64,000 bases of DNA from Nephrocerus scutellatus (lineage: Eukaryota > Arthropoda > Insecta > Diptera > Pipunculidae): NCBI GenBank assembly GCA_947095585.1, contig OX352761.1, positions 34,067,777 through 34,131,776 of the forward strand, in the 5' to 3' direction. This document shows positions 33,138-44,315 of this stretch, one piece after another. The position numbers were made by a program, and so were the translations under genes. Position 1 is the first letter of the stretch, and each line of letters begins with the position of its first letter. Below the pieces are notes generated by a model that was given only the letters and a program-made list of their open reading frames with translations, searched no databases and was not told the origin of the DNA.

Positions 33138-33716
33138 GGTCAGTTCGAAGAATAAACTCTTGACCATATAAGTATTTGTGGAAGTGTGTGGCGCTATCCA
33201 CAATATCTAGCAATTCCCTTCGCGTCACACAGTAGTTCTTCTTGGAAAAGAAAGCAAACGGCTGTACTACGCTATTACGCGCTCCTTTCCCGCATGAATT
33301 CCAGTATGAAGAGTTCTCCTGCCTGTGGATATGACAAAATTGGATAAGTTGACCAACTTGTCGTCTATACGTGGTAATGGATAACTATCTTTCTTTATGA
33401 CATCGTTCAGTTTCCGATAGTCCACACAGAATTTCGTTGAACCATTTTTCTTTTGAACAAGTACCACAGGTGAGCTCCATTGGCTTTTGGACTTCTCTAT
33501 GATTCCATCACTTTCCATCTTCTTGACCAGTGTTTCTGCCTCTTGTTGCTTAGCAAGTGGAAATCGTCTTGGAGTCTGTCGAATTGGAATAGCATTTCCT
33601 GTACCAATTGGATGTCGCACTATATAGGTTTTACCCATCTCGTTGTCGCTGAAAGCAAACACGTTGGCAAATTGCTCTATCGCCTTTTCTGCTGCTTGTT
33701 GCTGTGCTCTTGACAC
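33037..33716 (-). pseudogene. Gypsy RT and RNase H, large internal deletion
   Basis: The 149-codon frame 33,716-33,267 covers the fingers of the reverse transcriptase: GIIEKSKSQWSSPVVLVQKK, FCVDYRKLNDVIKKDSYPLP and RIDDKL. The frame then passes straight into unrelated residues. Downstream, 33,280-33,037 reads NYCVTRRELLDIVDSATHFH and LYGQEFILRTDHAALNWLMQ, the start and catalytic Asp of RNase H. Everything between, including the palm with its YxDD catalytic motif and the early RNase H, is deleted (roughly 200 codons by comparison with the family). The frame cannot encode a working polymerase. Confidence 0.8.
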
Positions 33717-34326
33717 AGCTTACGAATTTTATGTTTGCTTTCCAGATTTAGTGGCGTATTCTTTACTTTTACAGGCTGACAGTTTGCGATACAGCTTACT
33801 CCCTGAGTCTTGCCAATGACTGTTCCTTCTCTTATTACCTTCGGTGATGGGCTAACGTTCATTATTCTCACTGGTATCTTGGGCTGGAAATTCACTACAG
33901 TTCTTTCGGATAATAGTCCATTCTTGTTGAAATTGGTTGGCTCCACTATTCCTACTCTACTGTCCCCAAGATCACCGTTCACCTTGCCATAAATGATTTT
34001 CTCGCACATCGGTGGTATCTCTTCTTTTTCTTCTGGTTGTCGTTTATTTGCAGGGGTACTTCCACATTACGCCATTTTAACACGTAGTTCTTTAGATCAA
34101 GGGACATCTCGTGCTCTGTCATGTGCTCCAAGCCCAATATGCATTCATCTGCAATGCTGGCTACAATAAACCGATGAGAAAACGCACCGTAATGCTGGTG
34201 TAACTAAGTTTTCCTGGTCTACAGCAACGAGATAAGCTGTCTGCTGCATGTCATTCATCTGTGATGCGCCTATCTGCCATTGGTTTTCAGGACTCTTGAC
34301 ACGATTCTATCTGGCGGTCTCAAAGT
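33677..34326 (-). pseudogene. Gypsy protease-RT linker region
   Basis: The frame 34,009-33,677 (110 codons) reads VNFQPKIPVRIMNVSPSPKV and IREGTVIGKTQGVSCIANCQ, which resembles the linker between protease and RT in gypsy elements. Further toward 34,326 degenerate readings such as PENQWQIGASQMND and ELRVKMA-CGS occupy the protease position, with stops. No clear DTG or DSG catalytic triad is seen. Confidence 0.55.
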
Positions 34327-36140
34327 GATGTTGGCGCGAGGTCAATACCCTCGCCCGTAAAAAAATATTATTGCGGAGCCCAAAATCAGCCTCGGATACA
34401 CTGATGAACGACGACGACCACGGCAACGAAAACGGCTTAACAGTTTAAGAATTTTCTCATGGAACGTACGCTCACTGTATAGAGCTCGATCTGCACAGCA
34501 GCTAGCCGATACCCTATCCACAGATAATGCTGACATAACAGCAATGCGGTTTGCGGGGAATGGTGTCTTACATAAGTCAGAATATGACATAAATTACAAA
34601 TGTCATGCAAGACATCATGTGCTCGGGGGGACAGATTTAAATACATAAGCCTCATAAACGTTGACGAACCTACAGAGTATTCCACAGGTGATGAAAAAGA
34701 AGAATTATTTGAATCAGTCGAACGGGGACTCCATGCCTGTCCTCAGTATGACGTAAAATCATTCTGGGGGATATGAATGCTAAAATATGTAGGAAGCCAG
34801 TATTCAGCAGTAAGGCAGTACATTGGCACCCATAGCTTACCCGAGAATACTAATGACAATGGACAGCGAGTCATAGAGATGGCAGCAAGCAATTATATGG
34901 TCGTTGCGAGTACAAGGTTTGCGCGTAAAAGTATCCACAAAGCCACCTGGGTATCTCTTAATGGAGTAACTCGCAACCCGATAGACCACGTATTAATAGA
35001 CCGCCACCACAACCCGAACCTGTACGACCGTACCGAGGTGCCAACGTCGACTCGGATGGAAAAATATCTAGAGTTTCAAAACTCACTACACCATCTTTTT
35101 ATATACTTTAAAGCCGCCTATGATAGCATAGACAAGTAAAAATATCCGGATCACTATCAAGCCCATTCAACATCTATAACCGGCTCCGACAGGGGAATGG
35201 ACTGGCCTGCGTCCTCTTCAACTTGGCGTTTGAGAAAATGATCCGAGACTCTGACGTAACGGCGATAGGAACAATCCTCTATAAGTCCATTCAGATACTG
35301 GCTTACGCAGACGATATTGACATCGTTGGTAGAAACCGAAGATCTGTACAGGAAGCTTTCATTCAGATAGAGCAGGTGGCACAAAAACTGGGGCTGCACA
35401 TAAATGAGAGCAAAACAAAGTACATGGTGGCCACGTCTGCGAGTAGAAGATCCAACATTGGTCCCTCAATTCAAATAGCGGAGCGAATTTGAAGTAGTGC
35501 AATCCTTTAACTATCTCGTGTCAATTATAGCAGCAGATAACAGCATGGAAATACGCGCACGGTTGCTTAAAGCCAACAAAGCCTACTATAGTTTGACAAG
35601 ACTATTCAAATCCAGGAACTTAACCATAACATCCAATCTGCTAATATATAAGACAGTGGTCATATGGATCTGAGACTTGGGTGCTTACCAAAAAGCCTTT
35701 TGACCTTTTAGCCGCGTTCGAGAGAAAAGTCTTACAAAGAATTATTTGTTGCCCCGTATTTAAGGAAGGACGATTCCGGAGACTCTATAATGATGAGATC
35801 TACGAGCGTTACCGCGATGTGGACATCGTGAAGAAAATTAACCTCGGTAGGCTCCGGTGGGCAGAACACCTAGCTCGCATGAGCGAAGAGGATCCTGGTC
35901 GGAAAGTCCTTTGCGGTAGGATTTATGGAACACGACAGAGAGGCCGGCCAAGCCTACACTGGAAAGAACTCGTAGACCAGGACACCCAGAGTTTAGGGAT
36001 GCGAAACTGGATGACAGGATACCCAGAGTTTAGGGATTCGAAACTGGTTGACATCGGCTCGAAATCGGGACCGGTGGAGATACTTTTTGCGGGAGGCCAG
36101 GACCGGACCGCGGTTATAGAGCCAAATATGATGGTGATGA
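34327..36140 (+). mobile_element. RTE-clade element (copy b) inserted in gypsy
   Basis: It starts TTGGCGCGAGGTCAATACCC and follows copy a: FSWNVRSLYRARSAQQL, then an endonuclease piece in the frame 34,777-35,139 ending IDHVLIDRHHNPNLYDRTEV. At that point a deletion of about 1 kb fuses it to RT (MEKYLEFQNSLHHLFIYF, KAAYDSIDK). The frame 35,223-35,492 has LAYADDIDIVGRN. The frame 35,681-36,160 has the C-terminal LGRLRWAEHLARMSEEDPG. A small tandem duplication of about 36 bp lies near 35,985-36,055. The 3' end is ATATGATGGTGATGATC. Gypsy sequence flanks both sides. Confidence 0.85.
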
Positions 36141-37390
36141 TCACACGAATCTGTTACTGAATTATAGTTTGTACTTTGTACCGGTCTTTGTTCCTTGCAG
36201 TCGCGCATGAAATGTCCAGGTTTCTGGCATCTAAAACATTTTGGACGAGAATTTGATGTGGAATTCCTGTCGTTCTGGAAGCGTCCAGTCTTTGATTGAT
36301 GAGGGCTTCTATTTGTGTGATGTCCCAGTTTCCAACTTGCGGAATCTAACTAAATCAGTGGGCAAATAGGTTCTAGCTGCTTCATACTCCAAAGCCGATG
36401 CCAACACTTCATTCATTGATTATCCTCTGGCTGTAGTTCTCAAATGAAGCTTCAACTGAATAGCATCGATGAATGCATCCACTGCCAATCCGTCCAAGAT
36501 ACCAGACGGAACCCCACAATGACTTGTCGTGCTAGCGTAGTTATTTCCCGCTCTAATTCTTGAAGTCGTTCTCCTCGCTGTTGTTTCTTCTTCTGGAGCT
36601 GTATTTTGCTTAGCTCCTTGGTGTGAGACTGTCCAACTCTTTCAAGATTCTTCCGGAACTCATCTCGTCATTTGGAATCATTTGCAATACATTAGCTGCC
36701 TTGCCCCTTAATGGTAGGATAAAATAATTAAGCTGTTCTTTAACACCCCATCCATTGTGTTGTACAGCAGCTGCAAACTGGGCTTTTAAATTTTCAAAAG
36801 CTGTCTCGCCATCGAACGCAGGTGGTTCAAAATTCCTTTTTTCTCTGACGAATTGGATGCGATTATCCAGCCGGGTCTGAATGTCCTTTATTTTTCTTTC
36901 TAGACTACTCTCCTTTCCTGTCATGTTCGTTTCGAGCGATTTCAGTTCCTCTTGAAATGTTGCTTGACTTTCATTTATTTCACCTTTTTGTGACGTTTGA
37001 ATTCCGCTCATTTCACCTCTTCACCTCTTAGCCTTTCCACCTTCTGATTTTGTTGATTGCATTTGGAGTTCAGTTATTGGATTTGCTGAGTTGATCAAAT
37101 TTGGAATTTAATTCCTGGTTCAGTTCTTGGCTCTGCTGTTGATTTTGTCGATTCAGCTTTTGGCTTTGCTGTTCCAACTTGTCACTATATTGAAAATTCA
37201 AATCTTTCTTCATCTCTTGGTTTTGTTGCTGCGATTGTTCACTTGCCGGTCAAGCTTGCTGTTCATTTGCTCATTTTGCTGCTTCATTTGAGAATTCAAA
37301 TCTTTTCCTAACTCTTCACTTTGTTCACTTGCCGCTGCATTTGTTGCATTAAAGCATTAAAGATTGATTCCATATTTGGTGCTTCCTTAT
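36141..37390 (-). pseudogene. Gypsy gag, disrupted
   Basis: The minus frame 37,011-36,610 (133 codons) has a coiled-coil-like ATFQEELKSLETNMTGKESS region and then FEPPAFDGETAFENLKAQFA and VKEQLNYFILPLRGKAANVL, the matrix/capsid start typical of gypsy gag (PxFDGxTxWxxxxxQFE). Nearer the RTE, 36,235-36,185 reads CFRCQKPGHFMRDCKEQRP, a CCHC zinc knuckle. Upstream of 37,011 the DNA is rich in Gln codons (37,100-37,370) with stops. The frames do not join. Confidence 0.75.
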
Positions 37391-37518
37391 TTCACATTAT
37401 TTCACTTAATTTATTTACTTTCTGAAGGTTTGCAAAATCGCCAATTAATTTTTTTTTAACGAATTGGAAAGTTTGTCTTACGATTTTCAAAGTTTAGCTG
37501 TCTTACAATTTCCAAAAT

Positions 37519-37534
37519 CCCACTTCTGACACCA
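37519..37534 (-). promoter_or_regulatory. Retrotransposon primer binding site
   Basis: Minus strand TGGTGTCAGAAGTGGG, starting two bases inside the LTR end, is complementary to a tRNA 3' end of the form CCCACTTCTGACACCA, as expected for tRNA-Leu priming. The tRNA identity is from memory and inferential. Confidence 0.6.
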
Positions 37535-37536
37535 AT

Positions 37537-38155
37537 TGTTACAAAACTCAGGCTTTCGAGTTCTAAATGATTTTGCAAAAAACACACAACACAAGTTTAT
37601 TAATTTACAAATAATAACTTTAATTAACTAACAGTTAAAATAACACAAGTTAACAATTTTACACTGGACAACTTTTAAATGCATACAAAAACACTTATAA
37701 TACTTGTTCTTTATAATAATTCTCTTAGGTGGTAGCTTTGTCACTTTGCAAGAACTTTTACAACTAGACTAGCTGAATTCCAAATAACTAATGAATGCTC
37801 TGCAGCAAATGCCACCTTTTTCGATATCCAATATCGAGAAAAGACCAGAAAATTGTGGCCTTATTCCCTTATTAACAACTAACGATACTCATATGTAATG
37901 AGTCATATTCTAAAAATAAATTACATGTGCAATCAAGTTCTTTCACAAAAACCGGGAAAATCGCACAAACAGGTGACTACATAGTGATTGAAACTTACAG
38001 GCAGTTACATTTCAAATTTTAAATAATCTAATAAATCTTACTGCCTAAAAGTATGCTAAACAAAAGTGCTTAGTTATAATTCAGTGCCAATTTTTAGAAT
38101 GAAGTATTTGTCTTAGGATTCGAATTCCATTATCTACTAACTACTTTCCATAACA
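37537..38155 (-). repeat. Gypsy 5' LTR
   Basis: A 619-bp repeat bounded by TGTTACAAAACTCAGGC and CTTTCCATAACA (+ strand), related throughout to the solo LTR at 39,876-40,471 and the fragment at 10,702-11,337 (shared AATAATAACTTTAATTAAC-like and GCAAGAACTTTTACAACT-like blocks). The ends TGTTAC and ATAACA are imperfectly inverted. The matching downstream LTR was not found, so the element is incomplete. Confidence 0.75.
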
Positions 38156-38182
38156 ATATACATATATAATATAAAAAAAAAA

Positions 38183-39152
38183 ACAACCCAGAAAAATTTA
38201 TATTTTTCATGTAAATTATCTAATAGGAGAGGAGAGGAGCAATGTTTGAACCTGGTTAATTTGGAAAAAATAATATTAAAGCCCCCTTCAAAATTTTTCA
38301 AAAACTGTTCTCACCGGAGATACACATGTGTAAGCAAAATTTGTATGGGAAAAAATTCAAATTAAAAACTTAAAAATTTTTACAAAAAGTTCGGTCTATC
38401 GGAGATACACATATGTTTAAAATTAAATTTATAGTAAACCGGGTTAATTTTTAAAAAAAATGTATGGCCCCGCCCCGGACCACAGGGCCCATTTGTTCCA
38501 AAAATTTTACAAAAAATTTTGGCTATCGGGATAAACATATGCTTAAAATTTAAAGAAAATCGGGTTAATTTTTAAAAAATTTATACGGGCACCCCTCGGT
38601 CCTCAGGGCCCATTCGCTCAAAAAATGTCCAAAAAGTTTCGTCCTTCGGAAATACACATGTGTATAAAATTTTACTAAAACCGGGTTAATTTTTATATTA
38701 AATATATATGGGCCAAGCGTCTATAAAATTTTTACAATAAGTGTTGTCCATCGGAGATACGCACGTGTATAAAATTTGAAAAAATTCGGGTTAATTTTTT
38801 TAAAAAATTTGTTGGGGCCCCATTACCCGGGCCCGGGGTCTCCAAAATTTCTTCAAAAAATTTTGTCTATCGGAGATACACACGTATATAAAATTTGAAG
38901 GAAAATTTTAATTTTTTTAAAAAAGTTTTTGGGGCCTCACGGCTCCGGGTCTCGGGGTTTCCAAAATTTTTACAGAAAGTGTTGTCCATCGCAGATACAT
39001 GCTTTAGTAAAATAAAACAAATGCACATGTGTGCAAAATTCCCATAAAATCGGACTTTGGAAAGTGGGCTAAAATTTGATCGCAAGATTCCACGACAAAC
39101 AGATCGACCGACCGACAGACAGTCGTGCCACGGGCAAGCAAATTAAAAAAAT
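38183..39152 (+). repeat. Family A element, copy 6 (about 7 minisatellite units)
   Basis: The left end is AACAACCCAGAAAAATTTAT, then CATGTAAATTATCTAATAGG. About seven units with GGAGATACACATGTGTA-like palindromes occur near 38,321, 38,405, 38,530, 38,650, 38,755, 38,873 and 38,990, diverged from one another. The right end is imperfect: GCCACGGGCAAGCAAATTAA replaces the usual terminus. It shares TGATCGCAAGATTCCACGAC with copy 3. Confidence 0.75.
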
Positions 39153-39429
39153 CATGTAATGCGACGTAAACACAACGACGTACGAAGAAGCACTAAAATT
39201 CTTTTTTTTAGTTGAATTAAGCTGTACAGCAGGTGAGTGCGTAACTAGTTCTTCATATACTCGAAATATCGTACAAAACACAAATTAAGAATGCACTCAC
39301 ACAACTGAGTGTACAACACATTTCAATTGCGGAACCATTCAGTTTTGTATAAAAATATTTGTTCTACTTCCTCTTGATATCTATATTCTCTCAGCTGAAA
39401 CACAACAACAAAACAACCACAATCGTAAA

Positions 39430-39680
39430 GCAAGCAGCGCTGCTTACAGCTCATCAGCGCACACAGAACACAGTCATTATAGTATGTAATGATCTGATGC
39501 CGCTAAAGGGAAAAATTTGTATTGGAGCCCCCCGATCCCGCTGCCCGATCACTCTTTAATAGAAAGTATTGTATTGTATTGTGAAAGTGTATTGCTTTGG
39601 GAAGTGGGTTAAAAATTGATCAGAAAATCAGACCAGCCAGCCAGCCAAGGGCACGCGAAGTTAATATAGAGAATTTAAAA
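39430..39680 (+). repeat. Family A element, copy 7 (truncated)
   Basis: Begins within the core (AGCAGCGCTGCTTACAGCTC, CAGTCATTATAGTATG), keeps part of one minisatellite unit and ends ACGCGAAGTTAATATAGAGA at the right terminus. Confidence 0.7.
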
Positions 39681-39788
39681 AAGATATACTTATGTGTGAA
39701 CATGGCTTCGATACGTTCAGTAGATTAGGCCTGAGCCGATGAAATGAGTATGCACAATAACTTTTGTATACATATAAAGAAAGAAAAA

Positions 39789-40622
39789 AATGGAGGTGTT
39801 GCCACAACACGACTTTCTTTTACCGAACGGAGCCGGAATCTTCAGTAAATGTACATTAACTTTTTTCAAATATATTGTTACGATATTCAGGCTTTTGAGT
39901 TCGTAAAGGATTTTGCAAATAAAACACAAGACAAGTTAATTAATTTACAAATAATAACTTTAATTCACAAACAGTAATAATAACTCAAGTTCACAATTTA
40001 TATTGATGATTACTTTTCACAGTACACAAAAACACTTATGATACTAGTACTTCACAATATATCCTTAGGTTATAGCTTTATCACTTTACAAGAACTTTTA
40101 CAACTGCAGTGGTTAAATTCCAAACAACTAATAATAATCTTACTTCGGCCTAATGCCTCTATTTATCCAGATAATTGTAGCCTTGTTTCCTTATTTACAA
40201 CTTACGATATGCAATGAGTCATCTTCTAAAAATAGACTACATGTTCATTCATGTTCTTTTTACAAAAACCGGGCAAATCGCACAAACTGGTTTGACTACT
40301 TGTTTGACCAGTACACAATGATTCAAACTTGCAAACGGTTACATTTCAAATTTCAAATAATCTAATAGTCTTATAGCATGCAACATGAAAGTGCTTATTT
40401 TTAGTATGCAGTATTTACATTGGGATTTATCTTAGGATTCTTATATGCGCTACTAACTTCTTTTCGTAACAATATGTTTTTTTTTTAACTTTTTTTGCAA
40501 TTAACAGATTTCTCATAAGTTCTATACTTTTTGAGATATTTGCAAAAACTCGAAAAACTGTTCAAGTAAACTGTCACTTCCGGTTGACCGATTCCGCCAA
40601 AAGCAACTGGGACCTCCTAATT
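39789..40622 (+). repeat. Family B short repeat, copy 2, split by solo LTR
   Basis: Left part 39,789-39,875 (AAATGGAGGTGTTGCCACAA...) and right part 40,476-40,622 (...AAAAGCAACTGGGACCTCC) together equal the intact copy at 17,286-17,522. That copy serves as a natural empty site. Confidence 0.8.
39876..40471 (+). mobile_element. Solo gypsy-family LTR with ATAT target duplication
   Basis: 596 bp from TGTTACGATATTCAGGC to CTTCTTTTCGTAACA, with perfectly inverted TGTTACGA/TCGTAACA-type ends apart from the last base. ATAT lies immediately on each side (39,872-39,875 and 40,472-40,475). It sits within a family B repeat. A solo LTR of this kind is normally the product of recombination between two LTRs of one element. 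Confidence 0.88.
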
Positions 40623-40639
40623 TATGTAAAAAGCTTAAA

Positions 40640-40750
40640 GAATAAAGAAACTATTATTACGGATCCCAAATCGGCCCCGGAACTCTGATCCACGACGTAC
40701 GAACGTGCACTAAATATGATATAATATGTAGAGTCAAATATGATCATTAT
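40640..40750 (+). mobile_element. RTE end-to-end deletion derivative
   Basis: AAACTATTATTACGGATCCC and GGCCCCGGAACTCTGATCCA resemble the RTE 5' end (27,236-27,290). About 40 bp later, GAGTCAAATATGATCATTAT resembles its 3' end (GAGCCAAATATGATGGTGAT). The body is missing. Compare 51,325-51,440. Confidence 0.5.
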
Positions 40751-40765
40751 AAATGTTGTTTATAT

Positions 40766-41650
40766 TTTTAAATTCTCTATATTATCTTCACTTGCCCGTG
40801 GGTCGTCGGTCGGTCGTCGGTCGTCTGTCGTGGATTCTTGCGATCAATTTTTAACCCACTTCCCATGGCCCGATTTTATTGAAATTTTGCACACATGTGT
40901 ATTTCCGGAGACAACACTTTCTATTAAATTTTGAGGCCCCTCGGGCTGCGGGGTCGGGGGGCTCCCAAACAAAAATTTTAAAAAATTTACCCGATTTTCT
41001 TCAAATTTTACACACATGTGTATACCCAATAAACAATACTTTTTCGAAAATTTGGTAGTGATCGGGTCCCGGGTTCGGCCGCAAGGCCCTTATACATTTT
41101 TTAAATATTTATACTGGCATCAGATATTCGTCGCCCTTTATGGACTGTGTGCGGTGTGGCTGCGCAGTCGGCTGCGCTGCATGGTTTTGGTGGTGGTGGA
41201 GAGAGAGAGAGAAATCTTAGCGCACGCACAAATGAACCCAGCAAATGAAACGAGACATAAATGTTTTATGCTTACTTCAACTTACATTTTTATTATATAC
41301 TGAATTGTATTTTTATTGATGTCATTTTTTTTGTTGTCGATATCAACTTACAGATAGAACAACAAGTTTCGCAATATTCTGTCATTTCGCGTTTTCATAA
41401 ATTAGTTCAGAGCAGTCAAAGAGTTCTCAAGATAAATGTTCGTGTTTCTTATTTGCTCAGAGTATGAGCGTGCTCTAAGTGCTCAGAATAAAATGATCTG
41501 AGCTTTTTCAATTTTAACATCTGATGTCAAATGCTTGTTTCGATGATTTTCTCCTACAATAAAAAAAAAATGGCCCAGGATCGAGGGGCTCCCATATCAA
41601 TTTCTGCGATTAGAGAATTTAGATGAAAAATTTTAATTTTTATGGGTTGT
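40766..41650 (-). repeat. Family A element, copy 8 (full length, long subtype)
   Basis: Inverse-oriented near twin of copy 3. It starts TTTTAAATTCTCTATATTAT and ends CATCTAAATTCTCTAAT (complement) with AATTTTTATGGGTTG. By eye it differs from copy 3 by scattered single-base changes and small length differences (for example the GA run near 41,198-41,212). Confidence 0.85.
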
Positions 41651-42426
41651 TTTTTTATTTTATGTATTTGGTTTTTTTTTCTGCAAATGATACTTCCAGA
41701 AAAGTTTTGAGTTTTGATATTTTATTTAGTTGAAGTTGCATAGTGATTGTAAGTAGATTTCTGTCTGGAAAGAGCAAGTTTTGTAGTGAAAATAGTAGTT
41801 CCATCTGCTAAACTTGGCCGAAGACTTTTTCCCTTCAAGAAATACATACGCATATCTTTTTTTATCACAGTCGGTTGAGATTTTGTTTATACGTACGTAG
41901 TTTATAGACTGTAGTGTTAAATGTCTTCACCGAAACCCGATCTGTTAGTTAGGCATTAGGCTGTCAGTCTTATAGTAATTTAAAAAAAAAAATTATAAGA
42001 AAACATTTAACCTTTATCTTATTTCAATCCTATTTTTTTGAAATATCGCGTGCAACAATTTAGCTTTCACCAAATTTTAAAATAGAGTTTTGAGACATTC
42101 CATCAGATTATCATTAATGGAGTGTTATACGTTGATAGGGGGAAAGAAATTCCGGTTAAAAATTTTTTGGTACAAGGTGTTCATAGGCTCTTTGGGAATA
42201 TTCCAGAATATTATAAGAATTGGAAAAGCTAACGCAATAGTAATACCAGCGTTTTAAAGCACCTTTTCGAAATGATTGCAGAAATACTATCTGGACCAGC
42301 ATATTTATGAGTACTGAGATCATTTAAAACTCTAACAACTATAAGCGTACGAAACTAGTGCGTCACATGGAGAAACCACTTCTTAAAAATACAGACGACG
42401 AAAATATGCAACGCATAAAAGAACCT
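41651..42426. other. No recognised feature
   Basis: AT-rich sequence without a supported open frame. Confidence 0.45.
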
Positions 42427-42500
42427 TTTCACACGAACGTAGACGAAATTGACTGTTTCCTACTCTATAACCTACCCTAAAGTATAGGCATTATCCATTT
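42427..42500 (-). mobile_element. MITE-like CACACG element, copy 3 (truncated)
   Basis: CTTTTCACACGAACGTAGAC, GACTGTTTCC and TATAACCTACCCT-AAAGTA-TAGGCATTATCC match the first 75 bp of the element at 5,729. The rest is missing. Confidence 0.6.
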
Positions 42501-43435
42501 CATAATCATCTATTTTCGATGATGAGAAAAAAATTATGACGATGATGAAGAAGATCCAGTTATATATTTAAAAACCTTAAATCACATATACAGTTATAAA
42601 AGATAGGAACATTCGTGGTAAAGTCTAAAATCCTACAAATCGTAGCGAATCGTACAATTACCAAGATTTAAGGATGCTACTTTACACAATAAATTGTACT
42701 CTTGAATGTAGTATGTAGTTATTTCGACTTTGTCTTGGAGCGAAAGCTCCAATGCCTTTCACTTTTACATCCAGATTTTTTTATGTATAAAGTTATTGCC
42801 TAGGGAGAACTCCCTCAAACACTTACGCTACGGCAATAAGGTGTTACTAAATTATGTATAATTCGGTCCTTCAGAAACTAGTTGACGTCTTTCTTGAAGA
42901 CCAACAACTTGGTGAATCGTACCGGATTCGTCTGTAATACAAGGCCTAACGAAAAAAGGCACGCACAACTATCGATGCGATATAGGCTTATCAAAATTCA
43001 GCTTTTTTCGACAACCATTCCACTAATGATGAGTGGATTCGAATGAAGTTTGCCAGAAAAGAGAAATTTGACGAATGTCTTTGGTTTGTTATAGTTTGGC
43101 CAAGTCCTCTGGAACAACTTTATATTCAGGCTTTTGATAAAGTTTTCCCATTTAGGCTTTTCGTTTTTTGCTGTTTGTCCGAATTTTTCCACTCTCATTT
43201 GTACCTGTCTTTCTTTCCAGGACCACAACGACCAAAATAAAAAAAGAACTACGCAATCCATCGTTCGAGTCGTGACTTATGGTCGCGGTATCATACAAAA
43301 ATCCTATGAAAAGACGCACTTTCAGTTTTTCAGCATAAACCTTATTCGCACTATGATCAACATTTTAAAATAAAAATTAGCCCAATCGGTCCAGCCATTC
43401 TCGAGTGATGCGGTTACCAACGAACAGCATTTCAT
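42501..43435. other. No recognised gene; fragment shared with 16,902
   Basis: Positions 42,775-42,850 are the inverse-related counterpart of 16,890-16,960. A TTGGCCAAGTCCTCTGG region and open frames of 65-87 codons at 42,998-43,373 overlap on both strands without a domain. The segment GGTCCAGCCATTCTCGAGTG at 43,390-43,410 resembles a motif common in insect non-coding repeats. Confidence 0.4.
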
Positions 43436-44209
43436 TTTTAAATTCTCTATATTAACTTCACTTGCCCGTGGCTGGCTGGCTGGCCAAATCTTGTGATCAA
43501 TTTTTAACCCACTTCCTACAGCCCGATTTTATTGAAATTTTGCACACATGTATATCTCCCATGACAACACTTTCTATTAAAATTTGAGGCCCCTCGGGCC
43601 GCGGGGTCGGGGGGCTCCCATACAAATATTTTAAAAAATTTACCCGATTTTTTTAAAATTTTATACAAATGTGTATCTCCGCTGGAAAACACTTTCTGTA
43701 AAACTTTTGGAGAGATCGGGCCCCTGGGTCGGGGGGGCACCCATACAAATTTTATGAAAAAAGTTCCCGATTTTCTTAAAATTTTATACGCATGTGTATC
43801 TCCGATGGACAAAAGTTTTTGTAAATTTTTTGAAGCGATCGGGCCCCGGGGTCGGGGGGCTCCCATACACATTTTTTTTATTTAATTATATATTTTTTAA
43901 CGCACTTCCTAAAACCCGATTTTCCTGAAACTTTGTGCACATGCGTATTTCCAGTGACAATACTTTCTTTTAAAATTTGGAAGTGATCGGGCCCCGGGTT
44001 TGTGGGGCTCCCATACAAATTTAAAATAAAAATTACCCGATTTTTTTCAAATTTTACACACATGTGTATACCCAATAAACAATACTTTTTCTAAAATTTG
44101 GTAGTGATCGGACCCCGGGTTCGCCCGCAAGGCCCTTATATTTACATTTTTTAATTTCTTATAGTGGCATCAGATTCTTTAATGACTGTGTGCGGTGTGT
44201 GCTGCGCAG
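43436..44209 (-). repeat. Family A element, copy 9, first part
   Basis: It starts TTTTTAAATTCTCTATATTA, then TGGCTGGCTGGCTGGCC, and passes through about five minisatellite units (palindromes near 43,547, 43,664, 43,787, 43,935, 44,058) to the TGTGTGCTGCGCAG block. There it is cut by the Jockey element and continues at 48,952. Confidence 0.85.
44198..44209 (+). repeat. Target site duplication of Jockey element, left
   Basis: TGTGCTGCGCAG immediately precedes the element and is repeated directly after it at about 48,952-48,963. In uninterrupted family A copies (for example 41,155-41,166) the site is single. Confidence 0.85.
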
Positions 44210-44315
44210 CATTCAAGCATCAGCTTTCAACAGAGCAACATCTAACGCACAAAATATATTTTGCCGTCAAAAATTTATCACATTAAAAAAATAAAAAATC
44301 CAATAAAGTCATAAA

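Larger units (their letters stand above)
32495..38155 (-). mobile_element. Ty3/gypsy LTR retrotransposon, defective, nested
   Basis: Minus-strand order is LTR (38,155-37,537), primer binding site, gag (about 37,390-36,180), then an RTE insertion (36,140-34,327), protease-region and RT pieces (34,326-33,267), RNase H (33,228-33,037) and a duplicated RNase H/integrase-linker segment to about 32,495. Integrase and the second LTR are missing. Motifs such as YLYGQEFILRTDHAALNWLM and RPEGQVARWIERLQAY fit the mdg1/412-like branch, though the branch call is tentative. The element is inactive. Confidence 0.8.
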
